Shown piece after piece: positions 46,351 through 57,500 of a stretch of 64,000 nt of DNA (position 1 is the first letter of the stretch; every line of letters begins with the position of its first letter). The translations under genes and the position numbers were made by a program. The notes beneath the pieces were generated by a model. It made no database searches, was not told where the DNA came from, and saw nothing but the letters and a program-made list of their open reading frames with translations. This stretch comes from Lepisosteus oculatus (lineage: Eukaryota; Chordata; Actinopteri; Semionotiformes; Lepisosteidae): NCBI RefSeq assembly GCF_040954835.1, contig NC_090706.1, positions 35,287,148 to 35,351,147 of the forward strand, written 5' to 3'.

Positions 46351-49300
46351 TTAACACTGTGATTTTATCCAATCAAATCCCTTCCTAGGATATAACCAAA
46401 TTCAGCGTAATGCTAATAAATCACATTTCGTATGTACTGTACAGTATAAAGCTATCTTAAAATATTATCTGTTTGCCTTTGTTGTGTGCCATTTTCTAGA
46501 TGCTGTGTTCTAATGATGATTTTTAACTGAATGCATTTTATCGTAGTTATTTTTTATAATTTTTATCTTTGATAACAAAATACTTTTAAGGCAGAAAGGT
46601 ATATGCACGTAAATGCGATTTTCACTTGTATTAAAAAAAAATCCAATAATCAGATCCACCACCAGGGAGCGATATTGCTCTTAACACCAACTCTAAAGAA
46701 CCCGGTTATCAGTAACGGCTTCAAAATCTGATGAGGTTGTCTTGTCTAGATGCTGTCTTATCTGTCTTGTCAGATAACAACCTGACCAATGTCATAACAA
46801 AGTTCTACATCTAGGTTTTACAGTAAGTGTTCTTAGATAAGTGCGTAAATAGAACCATGATTTGATTTTTTGGTATCACTTATGTAGGACATATTGTTAC
46901 AAAAGTTGTTGGATGTTTAAAAGTTAAACTTGAGCAAAACGTAATTTGTTAAATCTTCCAGGTAATATTGGTTGAAAAATACATCCTCTGATGCCACTGG
47001 ACACATTATCAGTGATTGAACCTGGGGTCACTGGGTGTTTCAGGTCTTTTTCCAACATCAGAAACCCTCGTCCAGGCAACTCAGCCAAACTGGATCAAGC
47101 TCAGATTTGATCATTTATATAAAATAATCTGACTTCAGTTTTGGTATAGTTTCTTCAACATCTCCCTCAAAATTATCAGAGGAGAAATAAAATAGTACAT
47201 TCAAGTAATACATTAAAAAGGTGTGGGTAATTTCCACTTTCTAATAGTAATCTTCCTTGTACTTATTCAAGAATTTGTAAAACACTGAGGTTAAATATAA
47301 GATTGGACACTTGTTTCCTCGAAACAAAGAGGAAAAACTTGAGTGGATGGAAGTGAAATGGAAAAAAAAAACAGTTCAGTACCTGTTAAGTGGTGTTGAC
47401 AGTGTAATTTAATGAATCCAAACATCTGTAACACTTGAAGTTCTTATGGCATTTTTTTCTCATTTTCCATGTGTGTCTTTATTTCTTGTGTCACATGTGC
47501 ACTTTTCTAGGTGTCCCAGAGCACCTTTATGAATAATTTGAATTATCTCCTGTTAGTATGAAAGCTAAAGTAATGCTTGAAGGCTGAATCAAGTCACTTT
47601 GCAACATAATACCTCCTGAGACAGCCTCATTTGCATTTTGATAATGCTGTCATACTTCAACTCCAGAAAGTGGCAAAGAACAGGAGCAACAGGGGATAGG
47701 AAGAAACTGAGACAAAGAAATGACATGAATTTATTTGAGACCTACAGTTTTGAATACAGATATGAAGTGGGGTTCTATACTGTATCTGTCATCGCTGTCA
47801 TGAAAACTATAGTTGGCAGCTACTCCCAATCTTGAAAGGGTTACTTGGAAAGACTAATAGTGCTCTGTGTATGCTGGAAACAACAGATGGAAAAATGCAA
47901 TGCCTTTTCTGGCCCTGGAGCTTGTCATGCTTTGTTTGAATGTCTCTGGCGGTTTACAGGAATAAATGGTGTTTTGATTCTTAGGCTGCCTTCCGCACCA
48001 AAACTTGTGTGTCCAAATGCTGTCAAGCAGATCCACAGAAGATCAAGGAGCTGTTTTGTTTTTTCACCTTAAAATATACTTTAAACGGATACAATCCAAA
48101 GCATCTACAAATTGTCTTACTGCTCCTAAGACAAAACATACATGTAAATATATTATATATAATACATTATATTTACCTTCATACAGGTAAAGGTAACACA
48201 AAGACCCATCGTAGTGCAGTTTCAGAGTGTACATTGTATTTAAAACTGTGCACAGCATAGCTAGATGTGAAAGGTTTTATAAGGAAATGATTGCAGATTT
48301 CTAGCTCTTGTTATGCATTTTTTATAAAACAAAACTCATCGTGGTTAGTGACATTGAGTAATACTATAGAACTGTATTACAAAGGACCTTTCGAATTCAT
48401 GCATTGTGTGTGAAACCGCAGCAGAGTAAATAGCTGTTTTGGTACACATTTCAGAGTAGGACACAAAATTAATCACACATTCTCCACTTACTTTTTATAT
48501 ATTCCTGTGAGCCGCCAGACTAAAATGTATGGATTTGTCCTTTTTTGGGAAGATTTGATTTTTCAAGTAAGACAGAGGACACACAGAAATGCTTTGACTA
48601 TGTAAGCTATATAGATTTTTAACACGGCACTCAACACATATTCAGTGCCAAACAGCTGCACTGTCACAGGTTGGTGAAGCTGTGTTGGAGTTCCCCTGTT
48701 TGAAAAAAAAAGCACTTTAAAAGTAATTGTCTCTGACTACCGGTTTTGGATTCTTGAGTTGATTGATTGAAGAAAACTGGAAAGTCTGAGGTAAAGCACA
48801 GCTGGTAATCCCAACATCCTTATAAATATCTCTTGTTAGCTCTCCCCTCAGCATGAAACCTATCCTCCATTCATCACTTAGACCGGGGCAATAAATTTAC
48901 CACCGTTGTAAAACAGCATAACAGGAAACGAAAGATAATCTTTCTTCCACATGGAGAATCTGCTTTTAGAGCTCAGTGACACGATTGACTATCATTAGTG
49001 ATTCAGAAGAGCACGAATGTCAGACTGCAGTAGCAGGTCTCCACCTCCTCCATGACTAACACAACACGATACACTTAAATAACAGTCTTTTAAGAACTGA
49101 AGAAGAGTCTCCAAACCATCATTGTGAAAGCGACCAAAAGGTGACAGTCCTAGTCCTTCAAAGAAAACACTACAGATTGGTTCTGTTCTTTTATCATATT
49201 TTAATTTCTTGCAAATACTGGGACAGCTAAATTCTCATTTTCACTAATGTTCATTTTAATAGATTCAAGCAGGCGGTAATCTGTTTAAATTGGAAGCGCA

Positions 49301-52199
49301 CGCTGACAATATGGTCAGCAATATCCAGTGACAATTGACTGATTGTCACTAAAACCTAATTAAGTCCCAGAGAGTTAGACAGATAAAACGTAAGGTCAAT
49401 TTGCAGCTTACCATCTTTACAATTTAGCCATTTCCCGACTCATTTACCTGTACTTCTGTGTAGGAGTTTTTCTGCACACCAAAAACAAACCATAATAAAA
49501 TGCTTAGTTACACATCTCTGTTCATTGGCAGAGACAGAGTTTGAATAATCTTTAACATTTAAGATTTTATTGGATTGAATAGAAAATTCTAAACATGAAA
49601 ATTCTGAATATTCTGAAGGCATTGACATTGGGGAAAAAAAAGCTTCCTTCACATTACATTCTAATTTTACAACCATTTACTTGTACATTTACTCTTATAC
49701 ATTTGTACAGTTCTTATTAGTGCAGATTTATTGTGCTGTGTCCATATTGCATCAGAATGTTAGGCAAAACTTTTTTTATGAAAAGAATGCAGCAAGCTGC
49801 AGTTACTCTGAGTTTCCACTGGAAGGCATATTGTATGACACAGCTGGTTCATTGGAGGTCATCCCTCCAGATGTGAACACGTTATAGTGGAAAGTAGCAG
49901 ATGCATTGCAGGCAATCCAGTTTGCAGAAACCTTCAGCCTCGCACCATAAAGCACCTGTCTCCATATGAGCAGACATGCAACTAAGCACTGTTGACTGCT
50001 TTGGAGAACTCCTTCATTTTTTACCAGCTAATCCTTATCCAGCTTGGCCATATTAAACATGAGTATTAAAAGAACCATAAAATTGTCCCACTAGGAAAGT
50101 TCACTGAACATGGTAGCTTGCACAAGAGCACAGGCTTTGTTTCAGATGTGCATTAGCCAAGTGGTTCAAGGCTACAAATGAGTTTTTTCACCTCATTTAA
50201 TAGGATCATAGAAGACAAGTGAAAGTAACAAAACACCGTGCCATGTAAAACTATGATTCACCAAAATATGTTGGGGAGAATGATTTAGACTGAAGGACTG
50301 GAGTGTTAAGTGAGATCCTATTATAATAATTCTTTAAGCCAGCTGTAAAGTAATTTTTGTCTCAGTATTTTGTTATTTAATATAAACAGACACCACTGTG
50401 GTAAGAAATACGCAGCAATGTGTTTCTTTAGTGTATGTTTTGATGTGAAAGAAGGTTTGACATCTTTGCCAGGAACATGTAAACCAATGTTTTGCAGATT
50501 TTTAGTGAAGGTTGGCCATGAGGGTTTTACTCTTGAATGTACTCCAACCATAGCACAACAAGCAGAAGGTGAGTGTTTTTCTGCGGAAAATGAGATGTGT
50601 GCTGGGAAGGAAGAGGGACATCAGCTGCTGCTGCCATAGATCAGTAGTCAGACAATGAGCCTTTAGAAAGTGCTTAAGCCAGTGGAACATGTGGAGGAAT
50701 TTAACAGACAGAAGACCTTACACCACAGCAAAGCCCCGGTATTAATAACACCCCATGTGTTACGCATTACCGGATGCCTGACTTTGTTTTCCTCAGGAAC
50801 GTCTTGGGGCTTGCTAAGCACAGACAGAAAATGAATGGCACAGCCTTGAATTTTATTAATAATTAAACAGATGCCTTGTAGGGAACAAGAAAATTATATA
50901 TACACATCCAGACACACATATCCACATATATATAAATACACATGGCTTTTAAACCTTTTTTTCTAGGTATAGTTTTCATATTACATGTGGTTTATATATT
51001 TCTCAGTTGTGTCTGATTTTGATTACAGTGTATTGACGGGCAGACATAATATTACATCATACATTATTACATAAAGCACCAAATGAATACAAATGAGTAT
51101 TTGGAGCTATAGTTCCCATTCTACTTAAAACCACTAGATCCTTTGTTAGAATAAGATCTTCAAAATGCTATGATATCTATGTATGTACTGTAGGTGTGAT
51201 ACAGGTACAAGAAAACCCTTTTTCTGTCTTTGCTGAACTATTTGTTAGAGATGTTAACTATTTTGTGCTTTTTTCCTTTCTATGATTTAGTGTTTTTGTG
51301 ACTACTGTACCCTGTGTCCTGTTTAAAAATATTTCAGTACACTTCATGTCGACCCAGCCAGGAGTAAGAAGGCCTCTGTGATAGAGTTCCTCTTATTTAC
51401 TCATGTCTCCACTTGTTTACCCTTTAAGTTATAGCTCAGAAAAAGTCCTTCATATCTATCCAAACCTTCCAGCTTCTGGCACTTATTGAAAGGAGCATAC
51501 ATTCCAATACAGACTCTTGGCAACATGAAAACTGTGCATCATCTTGAACATTACACAAATTAATTCTGAATGTATTTCCTGTCTTGCATAACTGAAAAGA
51601 CTCTTCATCCTCCCCTTTCCCCAGAACAGCCTTCAGGTCTCATAAGCTGTTTCAAAGCTTGAGAGTGTCAATCGTTTCCATCATTCTTGTCTTGATACAG
51701 CAGAATTGCCCAAAAAATAAACATCATTTTAACATTTTTTGTGAAACACTTTCATGAGAACGTCATTTCAGAAGTCCTTCTGTAGACTCATTATATGTTG
51801 TTATTAAAGGCCTCCAGTAGAGCCACTGTATATACTGTGTATTACTGTAACGTCTTTTCAGCTGTTTGTCCAAAGAACTTTAGCAGTGGTGATTTAATGC
51901 ATCGAGATTTTTGCTTATAGTCACCCTCCTGTAAACAATTATGATAGCTATACAATTACAATTAGTAAATTATATCATTCTTAATATTATTTGGTCCATC
52001 AAAATTAGAACTTGAAACACTGAAAATATTTACATCGATTGTACTATTGCACGTACGTAAAAATTAAATTGAAATTCATTAAAGTCAAATATAGCACAAA
52101 TATATGAAATCTACTGTAGGTTGATTTCAAATGGCAGGAAAGCTAAGCTGAATGTTTACCCTGCACCCTACAGTAACTTAATCCTTCAGCTTTTTTGTA
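46351..52199. other. Intergenic region between SMAD5 and TGFBI
   Basis: No gene seen; frames of 89 codons or fewer look random. A plus-strand CTCF-like motif lies at 46659-46672. Conserved-looking stretches are near 47500-47650 and 48840-49430. A (ta/ca)-rich simple repeat lies near 50895-50945. Confidence 0.45.
46659..46672 (+). promoter_or_regulatory. CTCF-like motif, plus orientation
   Basis: ccaccagggagcga, close to the CTCF core. Together with 41919-41931 it forms a back-to-back (divergent) pair between the two genes. Confidence 0.4.
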
Positions 52200-52850
52200 T
52201 CAATGTACATGTGGAAAGGATACATTCAAGTACTGATGTGGGCTTAAATATTCAGCAATAAAGTGCATGCAGCTGTGCTCAAAATATTTTGTAGGAACAA
52301 GTAATAAAGACAGATTAAACCACAGACCATGCACATCGAGATCTAGCATTATGTTTCTTGCCAAACAGGCTTCATAGTAGCTGTGGGTTTCAGAATGAAC
52401 CACAGGACAGTCTGAGAACCACATACTTTGGAAACTTTTTTGATGTGTTAAGTGAACGAAGATTGTCATTTGAAAAGTGAATGAAGCCTTAATAAAAAAA
52501 GAATTGGAATGATTATGCACAGCCTGCTGACTTTCTTTTGACAGAAATTGTCCCAACAGCGACACAAGGTATACATTATTCTCATAGTCCCAGAAGTTTG
52601 TTTCATCCCTCATGCTATGTACAGTATGTGGTGTCAGAGTAAGAGCTTGCTGACACTGCAGATGTGGTGCATAGCTTTTCACCTGACACTGTTGAGATGA
52701 TAATAAGCTAAACTGAACCAGCTTAATAGCTTTTAAAGTTCTTATGCTGTTGATGATTTTAAGAGACCTAGAGAATGTGCTAGATTCTAGCCCGAGAACT
52801 GGGGTGCTGCCCCAATGCTCTGTACAACACTGCATTGTAAGAATACACAT
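52200..52850 (-). other. Unexplained 216-codon open frame
   Basis: This is the longest non-transposon, non-SMAD5 frame in the window, in AT-rich sequence where stops are frequent. I recognise no family, signal peptide or transmembrane helix; the predicted protein is rich in Ser, His, Gln and Leu without repeats. No splice or promoter context stands out. It may be chance (I judge that unlikely but not negligible over a window this size), a young gene, or part of an undescribed repeat. It is not asserted as a gene. Confidence 0.25.
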
Positions 52851-54148
52851 TTAATAACATTTTATTTTAAGAGACTGTTCATGAATAAAGGGGTTTTAGA
52901 GACTTGTGAAAGAACTGAAACAGATTTTATGCTTTCAAGACTTTCTTCGTGAATAATATTATCAGCTACAGATTGTCTTTGTGGTACTGTTGGCAATTCC
53001 ATTTTAACTGGTGAAGTTTAGAAAAGTAGGGCATCATTTGTTTCAGAGTTTCCCAAACTAATTCATTATAGTTACCCTGTGACAACACAGTAACGTACAA
53101 TATCTTGTAATGTTTTAATTACAGTGTAACATACAGAACAGTACATGCATACTAAGCATACACACTATGTTTTTTCCTACCAGACAGAATATAGTTTGTC
53201 TTAGAATATTTCCACTCAATAGGAACATTTGATGTACTGTACAGTATCTGCACTCCTGCACTCATCGTTAGTATCAAGCTGTCTAACCTCCTGTAGCTTT
53301 TAAAGTCTGTCTCTCTCTAACTTAAGAGTATAAAAGAGTTCTGGAATGTCTTATTAGTTATTTGGGATCATGCATTTTCCAGGTTGCCGATTGAGAAATC
53401 CGTGTGGCATCTGTCTTCTGGCACAAGTTTCAGACTTTTTTTGACTTTTTTTTTTTAAATCTCTTGCATCTTTCTGTTCAGTGCATGTAAAGAAAGATCA
53501 CATAAAAAGTCAAACTAGATAATGACATGCTAACAAAGGACTTATATGACAATTAAAATAAGGATTCAAATCTGAATTGATAATGAATTAAATATGATAG
53601 GCTCCAAAAAATAGGAATGTTGGGGATGTACAGAATTGTCTCTTGGCTTTTTTTTAATTTCTCTGTTTTCGTTTAATACTTTTTTTACAAGTTCAACACA
53701 TCTGACATTATGTTGTTGGGTTAATCATGGCATTAATGTTACTTACTAGATTATCAGTACATAATGTGGAACATAACCATTATAGGACACTGAAAGTCAC
53801 AATGGAAGATATGGCAGAATGACATAAATATATTTTGAATGCTGATGTTTTTCAGCATTTTGGCTGTGAGAGGGAAACAGCATGAAGCTAAACTGGAAAG
53901 GAATTCAAACCAAAAGACTTTGGCTACAAAAGGAACTTTTTATTTGTAGATGTTCAGATGTTTTTTTAATATTTTGTGGAGACAAAAGTTCATTAGTACA
54001 GTATGATACAACTGTGTGGTTTGGCTGCTGGAGTTGTATTTGCAATTTGTTTCAGAAACAAAATTTCAGAAATGTCTTGGATAAAATGAACTAGACATTA
54101 CCTTTCGGCTTTCTTTTGCTTCGGTTCATACCATGCACACATGCTACA
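52851..54148. other. AT-rich region downstream of TGFBI
   Basis: No gene recognised. Possibly distal TGFBI 3' UTR. Confidence 0.4.
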
Positions 54149-54536
54149 TTTATTGAAAAAGCTCTTTTAAAAAATAAAACATGGAGTATTTTAATCTAAT
54201 TTATGAGGGCCTCAATATACTACAAACAAAATCATCACTGAACATTGCACCAAACTGTGACTATATCACTGAACATGAAATGATTCATTCTTGTTGTTGT
54301 CAATTTGATTCATTATTAGCCTTTGGCATGAAAAAGCATAGAAATATTCACTTACCCAAATATTTAGTCTGTATTTTTTTACATTTTTGAGTAAAAGGTA
54401 AGAAAAACATTGAAAGACATACACCCGCTGAAATTTCAAGTGTAAGAATACATTCCACAGAAAAAGAATAGCTTTCAATGAGTTAACAAAAACAGCTGGC
54501 TTGAATAGCTTTAAAGCATTTCTCTCTTTAAAGAAG
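54149..54536 (-). other. TGFBI: TGFBI 3' UTR with candidate poly(A) signal
   Basis: AATAAA on the minus strand at 54149-54154, 383 nt after the stop. Another candidate lies at 53938-53943. The end is inferred. Confidence 0.45.
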
Positions 54537-54598
54537 TTACTTGGCACGGTTGAGTTGCCTGCTGGAGTGACTTCTTACAACCTTCTGAAATAGGTCCT
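54537..54598 (-). CDS. TGFBI: TGFBI last coding exon
   Basis: Completes the split codon and encodes [19 protein letters not shown], stop TAA at 54537-54539. It aligns to the human C-terminus (VYQKLLERMKH) but is several residues longer. A second AG two bases downstream would restore phase if the microexon were skipped. Confidence 0.85.
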
Positions 54599-57500
54599 CT
54601 GAAAAATGATAAGAAGAAGAGATAAAAAAATGAATTGACAAGACCATATGCTAAAGAATGACTTTTCACAAATATAAAGTAAAGATTAAAAGTAATTCAG
54701 GGTTTTTCTACTCTGCTGATAGTAAGAATGTTATTATGCAATATGGTATGTTAAAATTAGTTTTTAAAGCCTGTATTTAAGTTCAAAGGCAGTGCAATTG
54801 TTTTTATTTTGTTTTCTAGAAACGGGATTATAATTCCCAATATACTAAAATCTTTTGTGTTGTTTCATATAGTGTTTCTCTGATGGATACTCGATTTTCT
54901 GCTTTCATTAGGAAGGAAAACTAGAATATGTTAAATAATAAATAAATATTGTTTACCATTTCTCATGACCACTTCTGGTGACTGGAAAAGAGAAATCAAT
55001 AAACAATCATTGTAAAAATAATTAATAATAATAATAAAAAGAAGAAGAATGCTGTTCTAAAAACCTGTGTTCAGTGACAATATTAATAAACTGAAAACAC
55101 TTTAAGGCTTGATATTTTAACACGATGACTGCAAATTAAAAATGGTTAATTGAAAAAAATCAAAAATTGCAAATAGAGAATAGATATTTAAATGCTTAAA
55201 GGTGAAGACTAGTTTGTTTCTTTCAGAAGGAGTTTGTTCAGGATTATGAATACTGAAATGCTTTGTAAACATATGTATACACTCTGTAGAAGCCATTATC
55301 AGCAATTCATTTGTTTTTGTTTTGTTTAAAGAAATAAAACAAAATTTAATAGGATGCATGTAATATGAAATATAGACAATAGTAAGCAGCACATTAATAT
55401 TAAGGATGTTAACTCCAGAATGGCCCTTCTTGCATAGAAACTATGAAAAAAACACACAAAGAACTGCCAATACACCTCTGTCCTATACTGCCAGAAAGTG
55501 CTTTTACAGCAGCAATAACCCTTTATTATGACAGGTTGTTTATTATACTGCAAGTAGTTTCATTTCTTTTGATTGTGGCCAAATAGCAGCACATATAATA
55601 ACATAAGACAGCAGAGAGTGAGAACAATACTGACCTTATCCTGATCTTTTCAAACAAATTCTCAATCTTAATGAACAGATTTAGAGAAAATGCCATCTAT
55701 TTTCCTTTGCTTTTCAGTTAGAGTTCAAATGTGTGTTGTGGCAATCTACACTCCTAATGTCACTAAACTGTTTTGACCAGTGTGTTCATCTCAATCACTT
55801 TTCTGAGCATCATGTTAGAAGCTGTATGTCAATTGAAACTGAAATGTGATCCTTTACACAATGAGACTTGTAAGTGTTGGATGAGTAAGAAGTCTGTGAA
55901 AGTACCACAGAGATGCAGTGTGCTAGTGGTAAACATCATGAAGTGTTTATTAATTTCAGAAAGATAACTCACTCTAAAAGCAGAAGCTTGTCTGAAGTCA
56001 TGTTGACTTGAAACACTGGGGTCATCTCCTGAAGTCTTGGCAGCTGGAATACACAGAAGGATTTAAAAACCAACACAAGTCGGTGATGAAATCTTTGACT
56101 AAACAAGCCACTATGAGTGTTCACATAGACATGGTAATTGTAATGGGCTTGTATAACAAATAAAATCTGAATGTTTTAAAGTATGTTGTTTACAAGCGAC
56201 AAATGATACATTTTCATATTAATGGTTAGTGTTCCATTTTTTGGTGTTGCTTTTACAATGGCATACCTCTGTTTACAAAAATTTAGACAATCATTGCCTT
56301 TTCAATCCCAATTTAACATAGGAATAGTGAATGACAAAAATATGGAATATTAGTAATGGTGCCGCTGCTAAAATTTCTAAACTAGACTGTTCGCTTCTTA
56401 AATTAAGATCTCTTACGAAGTGGCTGAATGACAGAGCCAACAGCGTGGACAACTCCATTGGTGGCCATCATGTCCGCTTCATTCACAGGCACTTTGTTGA
56501 CATACACTGTGTAGTTTTTCTGAAGGAAAAGTCAATGTTTTTAGTAACTGGCATTCAGATGAAAAAAACAGGATTGTAAAGTATATGCTAAACATACTAA
56601 ATATCTAGATCCTTAAAATCAAGTAGAATGTTTTTATGTTGTGTGAGGATATTGCTGTTTTATTTTTAAACATTTTTGCAATTGTTTTTCTCCATGTGTG
56701 GAATGAGCAAACTTAAGATATAATTGGCACCTAGGCTCCTATGTCTTCCTCTGATGTCTTCCTCAGAACTGTTATCATGAAAGCTAGGCATGTCATGTAC
56801 AGAATGAATGGATGAGAAATACACCCACACATGCCAAGAAAATGGATGTAAAGGACAGGGTGTCCCTCACCTTTGCAACATTTCAAAGGAGCCACGTGAG
56901 GTTTCACATGTCAAGGAAGAAAATGCAGTTTGAGACTCACCATGCTGAGCTCCAGACGTTCTCCCTGTAGAGGTTGTATTCTGGTGTGAGAGCCAACCCC
57001 CCCACTGACCAGGATCTCCTGTCCAATGTGGTACTTCAGGACATTGGCCAACTGGCGAGGGTTTTCTGTAGTATGAATAAAGGGAATCAGGGCTCAGAAA
57101 ATACATCATTAAGAAAACATTTTGATTAGAACTGTAATAAACATTCCCATCTTCCTTTTAATATCTGTCTGCTGGATCATATGCTGGAATCATTACCACA
57201 TACAGATTATTGATTGGTTGAAATCAGCAATATTCACTCCTGGTCTTGGGGGATTGTCATTTCTCCTGGTTCTCATTCCACCCTGGACTCAGATTAATAA
57301 CTTTATTTAGATTAAACTTTCATTTAATTGGTCTTTGTTACAATGATTCCAATGATTCTTTCTCATTGATTAAAAATGATTTAGAATACCTGACTTCCGC
57401 CCTGAAGGACCAGGAGTGATTATCACTGGTTAAGACAGAAGACGTGAAAGTGCCATTTGGCGCACAACAGGTTGCCCTCTGGTTAGGACACCCTGTCCAT

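Noticed and set aside
46980..47110. Possible SINE with a B-box-like 'ggttcaatcac' on the minus strand
   Set aside because: No A box at the right distance and no second copy in the window.
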